Source: Tsukamurella sp. TY48
Lineage (GTDB): Bacteria; Actinomycetota; Actinomycetes; Mycobacteriales; Mycobacteriaceae
Assembly (NCBI RefSeq): GCF_019656655.1
Contig: NZ_BPMV01000002.1
Coordinates: 558,001 to 622,000, forward strand
Reading direction: 5' to 3'
DNA length: 64,000 nt
Shown piece after piece: positions 1 to 8,487 of the stretch (its first letter is position 1; the number at the start of each line of letters is the position of its first letter). Under the pieces are notes generated by a model, which ran no database searches, was not told the DNA's origin, and saw nothing but the letters and a program-made list of their open reading frames with translations. A program made the translations under genes and the position numbers.

Positions 1-1
1 T

Positions 2-34
2 CCGCCCGGCATCCATCCCCCGGATGCCGGGCGG
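2..34. terminator. Hairpin, probable terminator of a gene left of the window
   Basis: A perfect 13-bp inverted repeat (2-14 with 22-34) encloses a 7-nt loop. It lies before the first recognisable gene, so it most likely ends a transcript entering from the left. No T-run follows it on the + strand. Confidence 0.55.
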
Positions 35-63
35 TGGCGTCGACCGCGGATTAACCTCGCCAC

Positions 64-234
64 ATGCCTACTTTGCGATGCCCATTATGCGAGTGCGAGG
101 AGTTCCAGCGCGAGGTCTCGCGCCAGGACTCCAAATGGGGCTACACCAATCACAAGATGATCCTCATGATCTGCCTGCAATGCCGCTACGTCCTGCACTT
201 CTACGACAAGAGGTCGATCTTCGACGTGCACTGA
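64..234 (+). CDS. 56-aa zinc-ribbon-like small protein
   Basis: A short ATG-initiated frame encodes a 56-residue peptide with two CxxC knuckles, CPLC at residues 6-9 and CLQC at 37-40, plus Cys11. The spacing suits one structural zinc. Between the knuckles the peptide is charged and aromatic, and the tail ends FDVH. Codon choice is GC-rich at third positions, as in neighbouring genes. There is no clear Shine-Dalgarno sequence, so a leaderless start is possible. It is followed by the ethanolamine permease gene on the same strand, 148 bp downstream. I do not recognise a named family. A role in nucleic-acid or protein binding is only inferred from the zinc-ribbon pattern. Confidence 0.6.
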   Translation: MPTLRCPLCECEEFQREVSRQDSKWGYTNHKMILMICLQCRYVLHFYDKRSIFDVH

Positions 235-290
235 GCCGCCCGACGGAGCGCTGCAACCCCCGTGCAACTCCCACCCTCGTAGTGTCCTGC

Positions 291-339
291 GTCACAACCC
301 ACGACCATCTCGGAAACTCCGCGGCAACGATGCGGCAAC
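291..339 (+). promoter_or_regulatory. 11-bp-phased GlnR-like boxes upstream of eat
   Basis: GTCAC at 291-295 and GAAAC at 313-317 are two 11-bp steps apart, with a degenerate CGACC at 302-306 between them. GCAAC follows at 324-328 and 335-339 in the same phase. Actinobacterial GlnR sites alternate GTnAC and GAAAC boxes separated by 6 nt, so the spacing matches while some boxes are poor. A second GCAAC pair with the same 6-nt gap lies at 253-268. Control by nitrogen status is inferred. Confidence 0.35.
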
Positions 340-382
340 ACCGAGGCGGTTCGATGGGCTGCTCAGGAAAGAGAGGCAGCAC

Positions 383-1822
383 GTGACCGCAGAACCGCAG
401 CGCACCGTCCACCACGACGGGGTGGATGAATCCTTCGAATCCGACGCGTACCTCGCCAAACGCACGCTCCGCTCCGGATCGGCGGGCTGGGTACTGCTCG
501 CCGGGCTGGGCGTGAGCTACGTGATCTCGGGCGACTACGCCGGCTGGAACAACGGCCTCGCGCAGGGAGGATTCGGCGGCCTGGCCATCGCCTCCGTGGT
601 GATCGCGGGCATGTACCTGGCGATGGTGCTGGGCATGGCCGAGATGTCCTCCGCCCTGCCCGCCGCGGGCGGCGGCTACACCTTCGCCCGGCGGGCGCTC
701 GGGCCGTGGGGCGGATTCGCCACCGGCACCGCCATTCTCATCGAATACACCATCGCCCCGGCGGCGATCGCCACCTTCATCGGCGGCTACGTGCAATCGC
801 TGAACCTGTTCGGCATCACCGACGGCTGGTGGGTGTACCTGTTCGTCTACGCGCTCTTCATCGGCATCCACCTCACCGGCGCCGGCGAGGCCCTCAAGGC
901 GATGTTTGTGATCACCGCCATCGCGCTGGTGGGACTCGTGGTCTTCGCGGTCGCCGCGATCGGCCGGTTCGACGCCTCCAAGCTCACCGACATCGCCGCT
1001 ACCGACGCCGCAGGAGCATCGAGCTGGCTCCCCCACGGCTACCTCGGAATCTGGGCCGCACTCCCCTTCGCGATCTGGTTCTTCCTCGCCATCGAGGGCG
1101 TTCCCCTGGCGGCCGAGGAGGCCCGCGAGCCCGAGAAGAACGTGCCCCGCGGGATCATCGTCGCGATGCTCATCCTGATCGTCACCGGTGCCACCGTCTT
1201 CCTCCTGGCCACCGGGGCACTGGGCGCGAACGCACTGTCGGACAGTGGCAATCCGCTCGTCGAGGCGCTCGGCGACAGCGGCGCCGCCAAGGTGGTCAAC
1301 TACATCGGCCTGGCCGGCCTGGTGGCCAGCTTCTTCTCCATCATGTACGCGTACTCGCGGCAGACCTTCGCCCTCTCACGCGCCGGTTACCTGCCCAAGA
1401 ACCTGTCGATCACCAACGCCCGCAAGGCTCCGGTGCTCGCGCTCATCGTGCCGGGCGTGATCGGTTTCATCCTGTCGCTGATCGGCGAGGGCGCGACCCT
1501 GCTGAACATGGCCGTCTTCGGGGCCGCGGTGAGCTACGTGCTGATGATGGTGAGCCACATCGTGCTCCGCCGCCGCGAGCCCGATATGCCGCGGCCCTAC
1601 CGCACCCCCGGCGGCGTCGTCACCACCTCATTCGCGCTGATCGTGGCCTGCATCGCCGTGGTCGCGACCTTCCTCGTGGACCCCTTCGCCGCGGGTCTCA
1701 CCCTGGCCGCCTTCGCCGCCTTCCTGGTGTACTTCGGCGTCTACAGCCGGCACCACCTGGTGGCCAACTCGCCCGACGAGGAGTTCGCGGCACTCGCCGA
1801 CGCGGAACGCGACCTCAAGTAG
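383..1822 (+). CDS. eat: Ethanolamine permease, APC family
   Basis: Integral membrane transporter of 479 aa, usual for ethanolamine permeases of the amino acid-polyamine-organocation superfamily. The first membrane segment carries the family-like stretch SYVISGDYAGWNNG, followed by AEMSSALPAAGGGYTFAR, the conserved loop typical of this subgroup. About twelve hydrophobic segments can be counted. The GTG start at 383 is preceded by an AGAGAGG-like ribosome site. It lies 164 bp upstream of eutB on the same strand, which fixes the substrate as ethanolamine. GlnR-like boxes precede it. No cobalamin riboswitch is visible either before it or in the gap to eutB. Assignment rests on family resemblance plus context. 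Confidence 0.92.
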   Translation: MTAEPQRTVHHDGVDESFESDAYLAKRTLRSGSAGWVLLAGLGVSYVISGDYAGWNNGLAQGGFGGLAIASVVIAGMYLAMVLGMAEMSSALPAAGGGYTFARRALGPWGGFATGTAILIEYTIAPAAIATFIGGYVQSLNLFGITDGWWVYLFVYALFIGIHLTGAGEALKAMFVITAIALVGLVVFAVAAIGRFDASKLTDIAATDAAGASSWLPHGYLGIWAALPFAIWFFLAIEGVPLAAEEAREPEKNVPRGIIVAMLILIVTGATVFLLATGALGANALSDSGNPLVEALGDSGAAKVVNYIGLAGLVASFFSIMYAYSRQTFALSRAGYLPKNLSITNARKAPVLALIVPGVIGFILSLIGEGATLLNMAVFGAAVSYVLMMVSHIVLRRREPDMPRPYRTPGGVVTTSFALIVACIAVVATFLVDPFAAGLTLAAFAAFLVYFGVYSRHHLVANSPDEEFAALADAERDLK

Positions 1823-1986
1823 CCCACGGCCCCACGAAAATCGACCGGAGACCAGCCGACGGCGCCCCGCTGGGCGAGATCCCCGACACGGTCTTCTGAG
1901 CACGCGGGCGAACTCCACCGCACACCGCCGCGCGGCGCGTTGAATGGAAGCCGACGCCGCACCCGATCATCGCCGAACGGAGCACC

Positions 1987-3402
1987 ATGATCCGCACGCA
2001 ATCCGTCCGCGGGGTGACGTACACCTTCACCTCGATGGCAGACCTGCTGGCCAAGGCCACCCCGCTGCGCTCGGGCGACGAGCTCGCCGGGTGCGCCGCA
2101 CAATCGGACGCCGAGCGGGCCGCCGCGAAGTGGGCACTCGCCGACGTCCCGCTCACGGCCCTCCTGGAAGAGCTCGTCGTGCCCTACGAGTCCGACGAGG
2201 TGACCCGGCTCATCATCGATACGCACGACCGCGCTGCGTTCGCCCCGATCGCCCACCTCACCGTGGGCGATCTGCGGGATCTGCTGCTGCGCATCGCCAT
2301 CGCCCCCGACGCCGGGGACCGCCTCGCCGCCCTGTCTCCCGCACTCACTCCGGAGATGGTCGCCGCCGTGAGCAAGCTGATGCGCAACCAGGACCTCATC
2401 GCCGTGGCGCGCGCGGTCCGGGTGACGGCGGCCTTCCGCACCACCATCGGGCTGCCCGGCACCGTCGCGACCAGGCTGCAACCCAACCACCCCACGGACG
2501 ATCCGCAGGGCATCGCCGCCGCCACCCTCGACGGGCTGCTCCTGGGCTGCGGCGACGCCGTGATCGGGATCAATCCCGCGACGGACTCCCCGCACGCGAC
2601 CTCGGACCTGCTGCACCTGCTGGACGAGGTGCGCACCCGGTTCGAGATCCCCACCCAGTCCTGCGTACTCAGCCACGTGACCACCACACTGGGCCTGATC
2701 GAGAAGGGTGCACCGGTGGACCTGGTCTTCCAGTCCATCGCCGGCACGGAGGGCGCCAACTCCGCCTTCGGCGTGTCGATCTCACTGCTGGAGGAGGCCA
2801 ACACCGCCGCCCGGGAACTGCAGCGGGGCACCGTCGGCGAGAACGTGATGTACCTCGAGACCGGTCAGGGCTCCGCCCTGTCGTCCGGGACGCACCTGGG
2901 CACCGGCGGTGCGCCGGTGGACCAACAGACCCTGGAGACACGTGCCTACGCCGTCGCCCGGCACGTGGATCCGTTGCTGGTGAACACGGTGGTCGGGTTC
3001 ATCGGCCCCGAGTACCTCTACGACGGCAAGCAGATCACCCGGGCCGGGCTGGAGGACCACTTCTGCGGCAAGCTGCTGGGCCTGCCGATGGGCGTGGACG
3101 TCTGCTACACCAATCACGCCGAGGCCGACCAGGACGATATGGATGACCTGCTCACGCTCCTGGCCGTGGCGGGGGTCTCGTTCGTGATCACGGTGCCGGG
3201 TGCGGACGATGTGATGCTGGGCTACCAGTCGCTGGCCTTCCACGACGCGCTCTACGTGCGCCGGGCCCTGGGGCTGCGCCCCGCACCGGAGTTCGACGCC
3301 TGGCTGGCGAGCCAGGGCATGACCGACGAGCTCGGCGGCCTGCGCGACATCGCGGTCGAGACCTCACCCCTGCGCGAGCTCACAGCGGGGACACGACGAT
3401 GA
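1987..3402 (+). CDS. eutB: Ethanolamine ammonia-lyase large subunit
   Basis: Large (TIM-barrel) subunit of the adenosylcobalamin-dependent lyase that converts ethanolamine to acetaldehyde and ammonia in the cytosol. The 471-aa length matches the family. Recognisable blocks include LMRNQDLIAVA, GLPGTVATRLQPNHPTDD and MGVDVCYTNHAEADQDD, the last being highly conserved near the substrate and cofactor site. The stop overlaps the eutC start by 4 bp (ATGA), implying translational coupling of the two subunits. No eut shell proteins or reactivase EutA are nearby, so this is a minimal eat-eutBC set. The acetaldehyde would have to be handled by enzymes encoded elsewhere. Confidence 0.97.
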   Translation: MIRTQSVRGVTYTFTSMADLLAKATPLRSGDELAGCAAQSDAERAAAKWALADVPLTALLEELVVPYESDEVTRLIIDTHDRAAFAPIAHLTVGDLRDLLLRIAIAPDAGDRLAALSPALTPEMVAAVSKLMRNQDLIAVARAVRVTAAFRTTIGLPGTVATRLQPNHPTDDPQGIAAATLDGLLLGCGDAVIGINPATDSPHATSDLLHLLDEVRTRFEIPTQSCVLSHVTTTLGLIEKGAPVDLVFQSIAGTEGANSAFGVSISLLEEANTAARELQRGTVGENVMYLETGQGSALSSGTHLGTGGAPVDQQTLETRAYAVARHVDPLLVNTVVGFIGPEYLYDGKQITRAGLEDHFCGKLLGLPMGVDVCYTNHAEADQDDMDDLLTLLAVAGVSFVITVPGADDVMLGYQSLAFHDALYVRRALGLRPAPEFDAWLASQGMTDELGGLRDIAVETSPLRELTAGTRR

Positions 3403-4184
3403 GCACACCGGAGCGCCGCGACGGCGACTTCTGGGACGCCCTGCGCACCACCACGCAGTCCCGGATCGGCCTGGGACGCACCGGCGATGCCCTGCCCACA
3501 CGCCGGGTGCTGGAGTTCGCGGCGGCGCACGCGACCGCCCGCGATGCGGTGCACCAGCCGCTCGACGTGGCGGCCTTCACCGAGCAGGTGCGCACGCTGG
3601 GCCTGGGCGAACCGCACGCGGTGGTGAGTCGCGCCGCGGATCGGGGCGAGTACCTGCGCCGCCCCGATCTCGGCCGCGCGCCCGCCGATGTCGCGCACCT
3701 CGCCCGCGCGGATGCCGACCTGGCGATCGTGCTCGCCGACGGTCTGTCGCCGCGTGCCCTCACCGATCACGGTGTGCCACTGGCGCAGGCGATCCTGACC
3801 GCACTCCCCGACGACATCGCCGTCGCGACCCCCGTGATCGCGACGCAGGCGCGGGTGGCGCTCGGCGACCACGTGGCCCGCGCCCTCGGCGTGCGCACCC
3901 TGCTGGTGCTGATCGGCGAACGGCCCGGGCTCTCCGTGGCCGACAGCCTGGGGATCTACCTCACCCACCGCGCCGATCCCGAGGACTTCGGGCAGGGCGT
4001 CACGGACGCGCATCGCAACTGCATCTCGAACATCCATCCCCCGGAGGGGCTCGGCTACACCGACGCCGCGCGGATCGCCGCCGCCCTGGTGGTGGGCGCC
4101 CGACGCCTCGGCAGGTCGGGCGTCGATCTCAAGGACACCTCGCGGGCCGAACTGTCCGGGCCGGGTTCGCCGGCCCTGGACTGA
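3399..4184 (+). CDS. eutC: Ethanolamine ammonia-lyase small subunit
   Basis: Small, cobalamin-binding subunit paired with EutB; 261 aa, within the usual range. Typical blocks are SRIGLGRTGDALPTRRVLEFAAAHATARDAVH near the N-terminus, ADGLSPRAL in the middle, and ERPGLSVADSLGIYLTH followed by DAHRNCISNIHPPEGL toward the C-terminus. The start codon overlaps the eutB stop, so the two are made from one message. The next gene is convergent and begins its stop codon at the following base, leaving no spacer and no obvious terminator between the two operons. Confidence 0.97.
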   Translation: MSTPERRDGDFWDALRTTTQSRIGLGRTGDALPTRRVLEFAAAHATARDAVHQPLDVAAFTEQVRTLGLGEPHAVVSRAADRGEYLRRPDLGRAPADVAHLARADADLAIVLADGLSPRALTDHGVPLAQAILTALPDDIAVATPVIATQARVALGDHVARALGVRTLLVLIGERPGLSVADSLGIYLTHRADPEDFGQGVTDAHRNCISNIHPPEGLGYTDAARIAAALVVGARRLGRSGVDLKDTSRAELSGPGSPALD

Positions 4185-6383
4185 TCACCAGATGCGGACC
4201 CGGTCCTTCGGATCAAGCCACTCCTTGTCGGCCGGTCCCACACCGAAGGTATCGGCGAAGGCACCGATGTTCTTGACCACCTGATTGGCGCGGAACTCGT
4301 TGGGCGCGTGCGGATCCGTCGCCAGCGCCTGGACCGCGGCCGAGGGCCTGGTCTTCGCGCGCCAGATCCGGCCCCAGCTCAGGAACAGCGACGTCAGGTC
4401 CGGACCGGCAGCGGGTGCCGCACTCGACGGTGCGGCGGCCGAGGACGAGCTCCCGGATGCCGCTTCGGTACCGGGGTCGCGGTTGGCCACCGCGATCCGG
4501 TAGGCGGCGACCGCGATCGACAGGCCGCCGAGGTCCGCGAGGTTCTCCCCCACCGTGAATCCGCCGTTGACCTTGTTCTCGGGCGCCAGTCCCGCGGGGA
4601 CGAGCGCATCGTACTGCGCGATCAGCGCCTTGGTCCGCTTGTCGAACTCCGCCCGGTCGGCGGGCTCCCACCAGTCCTTGAGGTTGCCGTCACCGTCGTA
4701 CTTCGCGCCCTGATCGTCGAAGGCGTGGCCGATCTCGTGCCCGATCACCGCCCCGATCCCGCCGTAGTTGACGGCGGCCTGGGCATCCGGCGAGAAGAAC
4801 GGCGACTGCAGGATGGCCGCCGGGAAGACGATCTCGTTCATCCCCGGGTTGTAGTAGGCGTTCACCGTCTGGGGCGTCATCAACCACTCGTCGCGGTTCA
4901 CCGGCTTGGGGAGCTTGGCCAGCTGGTAGGCGTTGTCGAACTCGGCGGAGGCACGGGCGTTGGCCACCACCGACTTCGGGTCCGTCTTCAGCCCGGAGTA
5001 GTCGCGCCACGTGTCGGGGTAGCCGATCTTGGTGCGGATCTTGTCGAGCTTGGCCGCGGCGGCGCGGCGCGTGGCGGGCGTCATCCAGTCGAGATCGGCG
5101 AAGCTGGCCCGGTAGGCACCCTTGAGGTTGTTGACCAGCTGTTCGGCCTGCTGCTTGGAATCGGCCGGGAAGTGCTTGGCCACATAGAGCTTTCCGAGCG
5201 CCTCGCCGACCGCGGACTCGACGGCGCTCACGCCCCGCTTCCATCGCTCCGGCTGCTGTTCCACACCCCGGAGGGTCTTCGAGTAGAAGTCGAAGTTGGC
5301 CTCGGCGAAGGGCGCCGAGAGCACCGCGGCGTACCCGCGGATCACCTGGATGCGCGCATGATCCTTCAGCGTCCCGAGATCGGTGTCCGCCCACAGCTTC
5401 GCGACCGCGGTGAGGAAGCTGGGCTGGGCCACGATCACGTTCTTCGCATCGTCGGCCTTGATCCCCACGGCCTTCTGCCACCGGTCCCAGTCGTATCCGG
5501 GCGCCAGCGTGGCCAGCTGCGACCAGGGCTGCGGGTTGTACGTGGCGGTCGCATCGCGGGACCGCACCTTGTCCCAATGCCCCTTGGCCACCGCGGTCTC
5601 GAAGGCCAGCACGCGGGCGGCCACGCCCGGGGCGTCGGAGAGCCCGGCCAGTGAGGCGATCTTCTCCAGGTAGGCGCGGTACTTGTCGCGGGCTTCCGCA
5701 TACTTCGGATCGGAGTAGTAGGCCTGGTCGGGAAGCCCGATACCGGACTGCACCAGGCTCAGTGCGTACTTGGACGAGTCCTTCTGGTCGGTGTCCACGT
5801 AGTAGCCCACCAGCCCCGAGACGCCCTGCTTCTGGTGCGCGCCGATCACATCGAGGAGAGCCGCCTTATCGGCCGCCTTGTCGACGGCGTCGAGGTCCGG
5901 CTTGATCGGATCGGCACCGTCGCGGTCGATCCGGGCGGTGTCCATGTACGCCTCGTAGACGTCCCGGATCTTCGCCTCGTCGCCCCGCGGCCGCGGATCC
6001 TTGATGCCCTCGATGATGGCCTTGAGCTGCTCCTGCGCCCGATCGGAGAGATCGTCGAAGGTCGAGTACTGGGCCTTGTCGCCCGGTATCTGGAAACCGT
6101 CGTACCAGGCTCCGTTGACGTGCCGGTACAGATCGTCCTGCACGCGCACGCCGGGCGCGACCCCGGACAGGTCGGGGCCGGCGAGGGGCCGGTTCGGCCG
6201 CGCGGAGGTCGACGGTCCGCCGCCGGGCGTCTGCACGCCGCACGCGGCGAGCACACCGGCGCCCGCCAGGACTCCGAACCCCGCGAGGAATCGTCGGCGA
6301 TTGAATCCGGAGGTGGGCTGCCCGAACGGGTCTCGATCGGGGCGGGGCGGATGGACGTGGCCTTGCGGATCGTCACGGTGCAT
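4185..6383 (-). CDS. M13 (neprilysin-type) zinc metallopeptidase, Tat lipoprotein
   Basis: Exported zinc endopeptidase of 732 aa. The N-terminus has a twin-arginine signal (NRRRFLAG, residues 28-35) and a lipobox LAAC with the lipidated cysteine at residue 48, so export by Tat and membrane anchoring are expected. The zinc motif HEIGH is at 549-553 and the third ligand lies in GENLAD at Glu613. The substrate-site strand NAYYNPGMNEIVFP is also present. The protein ends RVRIW rather than the common CxxW ending. An unusual Ser/Ala-rich run of about 25 residues interrupts the catalytic domain near residue 640. The ATG at 6383 was chosen because it sits just upstream of the signal peptide; a longer open frame upstream looks non-coding. 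Confidence 0.93.
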   Translation of the reverse strand: MHRDDPQGHVHPPRPDRDPFGQPTSGFNRRRFLAGFGVLAGAGVLAACGVQTPGGGPSTSARPNRPLAGPDLSGVAPGVRVQDDLYRHVNGAWYDGFQIPGDKAQYSTFDDLSDRAQEQLKAIIEGIKDPRPRGDEAKIRDVYEAYMDTARIDRDGADPIKPDLDAVDKAADKAALLDVIGAHQKQGVSGLVGYYVDTDQKDSSKYALSLVQSGIGLPDQAYYSDPKYAEARDKYRAYLEKIASLAGLSDAPGVAARVLAFETAVAKGHWDKVRSRDATATYNPQPWSQLATLAPGYDWDRWQKAVGIKADDAKNVIVAQPSFLTAVAKLWADTDLGTLKDHARIQVIRGYAAVLSAPFAEANFDFYSKTLRGVEQQPERWKRGVSAVESAVGEALGKLYVAKHFPADSKQQAEQLVNNLKGAYRASFADLDWMTPATRRAAAAKLDKIRTKIGYPDTWRDYSGLKTDPKSVVANARASAEFDNAYQLAKLPKPVNRDEWLMTPQTVNAYYNPGMNEIVFPAAILQSPFFSPDAQAAVNYGGIGAVIGHEIGHAFDDQGAKYDGDGNLKDWWEPADRAEFDKRTKALIAQYDALVPAGLAPENKVNGGFTVGENLADLGGLSIAVAAYRIAVANRDPGTEAASGSSSSAAAPSSAAPAAGPDLTSLFLSWGRIWRAKTRPSAAVQALATDPHAPNEFRANQVVKNIGAFADTFGVGPADKEWLDPKDRVRIW

Positions 6384-6426
6384 ACCTGAATCTAACCGGA
6401 ACAGCGGCGGTGTCACACTGAACGAC

Positions 6427-7212
6427 ATGGATCTCGCGGTCACCGTCGCGGTCCTCGCCGTGCTCGGCGCCTGCGCGTGGCAGGTGCGACGCGGCGGGCC
6501 CGGCGCCGCTCGGTTGCAGGCACTGGGGTGGGCGGCCGTCGCGTGGGTGCGCGCCAGTCCCGCCGCGACCCTCATCTGGCTGATCGTGTGTGTGAATTCG
6601 ATCATGCTGATCGGGCTGCCGGAATCGGTGCAGACCGAGGTGTTGCTGGCGCACAGCACCAATCTCACCCAGTTCGCGCACCACCCGGTGCAATCGCTGG
6701 TGACTTCGGCGCTGTGGATCGAACCGGTCGACATCGTCTTCGCCACGGTGATGACGATCCTGGTGCTCGGCCCCGCGGAGCGGTGGCTGGGCCACGCCGG
6801 ACTGGTCGCGGTGTACTTCACCGGCAGCGCCGTGGCCTCGCTGGTGGCCGTCTTCTCCGCGGGCAGGCTGGTGGCGCACGGGCTGCTCACCGACGACGTG
6901 GACGTGAGCGGCATGGTCGACGTCGGGGTGAGCTACGGCAGCCTGTGCGTCGCCGGACTCCTGGTGTACCGGATCGCGCGCGTGCGATGGCGCCTGGTGG
7001 CCATGGTCGCGTTGCCGATCGCGGTGCAGCTCTCGCTGCCCTTCTTCGGGCTGTACGCCACGCTCGGACACCTGCGTGCGGTGGTCCTGGGCTATCTGCT
7101 CTGGCCCGTCACCCGGATACCCGCCGTCCGGCGCCGTGCGGCCACCTGGCGGTACCGGCCGCCGTCAGCCACCTGCGCCCCCGGTAGGAGCGGCCTCGGC
7201 GACGTCCCGTGA
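6427..7212 (+). CDS. Rhomboid-like multi-pass membrane protein
   Basis: A 261-aa protein with about six hydrophobic segments, resembling rhomboid-like membrane proteins common in mycobacteria and relatives. The region DVGVSYGSLC falls where rhomboid proteases carry the GxSG catalytic serine, and a histidine occurs in the last segment (LGHLR). The canonical GxSG is not intact, so proteolytic activity is doubtful. It is divergent from the M13 peptidase, with only 43 bp between starts. Its 3' end overlaps the convergent exporter gene by 48 bp. Function is not known. Confidence 0.75.
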   Translation: MDLAVTVAVLAVLGACAWQVRRGGPGAARLQALGWAAVAWVRASPAATLIWLIVCVNSIMLIGLPESVQTEVLLAHSTNLTQFAHHPVQSLVTSALWIEPVDIVFATVMTILVLGPAERWLGHAGLVAVYFTGSAVASLVAVFSAGRLVAHGLLTDDVDVSGMVDVGVSYGSLCVAGLLVYRIARVRWRLVAMVALPIAVQLSLPFFGLYATLGHLRAVVLGYLLWPVTRIPAVRRRAATWRYRPPSATCAPGRSGLGDVP

Positions 7213-8049
7213 TGTGACCACGATGGCGGCCACGACCAGTGCGATACCGACCGCCTCCAGCCAGCCGGGGCGCTGGCCCAGCATGACCGCTCCGACCGCC
7301 GTCGCCGTCACCGGCAGCAGGGCCAGGAGGAGGGCGAAGCGGGCGCGCCCGATGCGGCGCAGCACCACCTGATCGAGCGCGTAGGGGATCACGGAGCTGA
7401 GCAGGCCGAGCCCCAGGCCCACGACCCAGACCTCCCAACCCAGGAAGGACTCGGGGCGGGTGGCCACATCGAAGCCCAGTGCGGGGACGGCGAGCACCAC
7501 CGCGCCCGCGGCCAGGCCCACGCCCAGCCCCTCGATGCCGCCCCCGGCATCGGCGACCCGCTTACCGAGAACGATGTACCCGGCCCACAGCGCGGCGGCG
7601 ACCAGCGCGCACGCGACACCCACGGCACCGTCGACCCCGGAGACGCCGCCGATGTTCACCCCGGCCACGCACACCACCCCGATCAGGGCGGCAGCCGCGG
7701 CCAGCAGGTCCACGGCGCGCCGCGATCCGGCGACCGCGACGGCGATCGGGCCCAGGAACTCGATGGCCACGGCCGTCCCCAGGTCGATGTGCGCGATCGA
7801 CTCGTAGAAGGCGATGTTCATCAGCACCGTCACCGTGCCGAAGCCCGCCGCGGCACGCAGTCTCGTGCGCGACCAGTCGGCGCGACGCGGCCGGAGCACC
7901 GCGACCAGGATCAATCCGGCGCCGGCGCCGCGCAGCCAGGCGACCGCGGCCGGGGAGAGCTGTTCGAACAATCCGACACCCAGCGACGCGCCCACGTACT
8001 GACTGACCGCGCCGACGATGAACATCGCGGGGATCAGCTGACGGGGCAC
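7165..8049 (-). CDS. EamA-family exporter, RhtA-like
   Basis: Inner-membrane exporter of the drug/metabolite superfamily; 294 aa with ten predicted helices from two EamA repeats. The first repeat ends with the RhtA-type signature HIDLGTAVAIEFLGPIAVA, and the second contains SSVIPYALDQVVLRRI. Homologues export threonine and homoserine, but the substrate here is not shown by the sequence. The 3' end overlaps the convergent rhomboid-like gene by 48 bp. The ATG start is followed directly by the first membrane segment. Confidence 0.87.
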   Translation of the reverse strand: MPRQLIPAMFIVGAVSQYVGASLGVGLFEQLSPAAVAWLRGAGAGLILVAVLRPRRADWSRTRLRAAAGFGTVTVLMNIAFYESIAHIDLGTAVAIEFLGPIAVAVAGSRRAVDLLAAAAALIGVVCVAGVNIGGVSGVDGAVGVACALVAAALWAGYIVLGKRVADAGGGIEGLGVGLAAGAVVLAVPALGFDVATRPESFLGWEVWVVGLGLGLLSSVIPYALDQVVLRRIGRARFALLLALLPVTATAVGAVMLGQRPGWLEAVGIALVVAAIVVTSRDVAEAAPTGGAGG

Positions 8050-8201
8050 GCCGCCACCTTACGAGTGTGAGCCCCGCCTCCCCCGCTCGGCGGGAACAAT
8101 TCGGTATCGTCAGACGTATATCTAGATGTAGAAAAGCCACGGAGAGGGAGTTCGCTCCGCCTCCGCAGGGGATAGTGATCGGTTCGTAGAACGGAGGAGT
8201 C

Positions 8202-8411
8202 ATGACGAACATCGACACCGCCACGGTTGCCACCGAGGCTCCGCTCACCGCGTCCGACCGGTGCGATCGGTGCGCCGCGGCCGCACAGGTGCGCGCCGTA
8301 CTCCCGTCGGGGTTCGAGCTGCTGTTCTGCGGGCATCACTTCGCTGAGCACCGCGACAAGCTCGAATCCCAGGGTGCCGCAGTCACCGGCGGAGAACCCG
8401 TCGGCGTCTGA
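8202..8411 (+). CDS. Small zinc-binding protein, DUF7455-like
   Basis: A 69-aa soluble protein with a CDRC knuckle followed by FCGHHFAEH, a Cys/His pattern typical of small actinobacterial zinc proteins found near sigA/sigB. A strong GGAGGAG ribosome site precedes the ATG. It has its own AT-rich upstream region (around 8100-8140) and is followed after 22 bp by a textbook hairpin terminator, so it is a monocistronic unit. Such genes are often strongly expressed. The function is unknown. Confidence 0.85.
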   Translation: MTNIDTATVATEAPLTASDRCDRCAAAAQVRAVLPSGFELLFCGHHFAEHRDKLESQGAAVTGGEPVGV

Positions 8412-8433
8412 CGCGACGGCGTGAAAAGGCTTG

Positions 8434-8461
8434 GTGCCCGGCGACTTCGGTCGCCGGGCAC
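8434..8461 (+). terminator. Terminator after the DUF7455-like gene
   Basis: A perfect 11-bp stem (8434-8444 with 8451-8461) closes on the stable loop CTTCGG. It lies 22 bp after the stop of the small zinc-protein gene and before the convergent helicase gene, so it may serve both strands. Confidence 0.8.
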
Positions 8462-8487
8462 TGCCGTTTCCGGCGCCGGGCCGGTCG

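Noticed and set aside
706-1899. A 397-codon frame inside the ethanolamine permease gene
   Set aside because: Arg/His-rich shadow of eat in another frame.
1823-1986. Cobalamin riboswitch before eutB
   Set aside because: The gap was read for the B12-box and the expected multi-stem layout; neither is visible.
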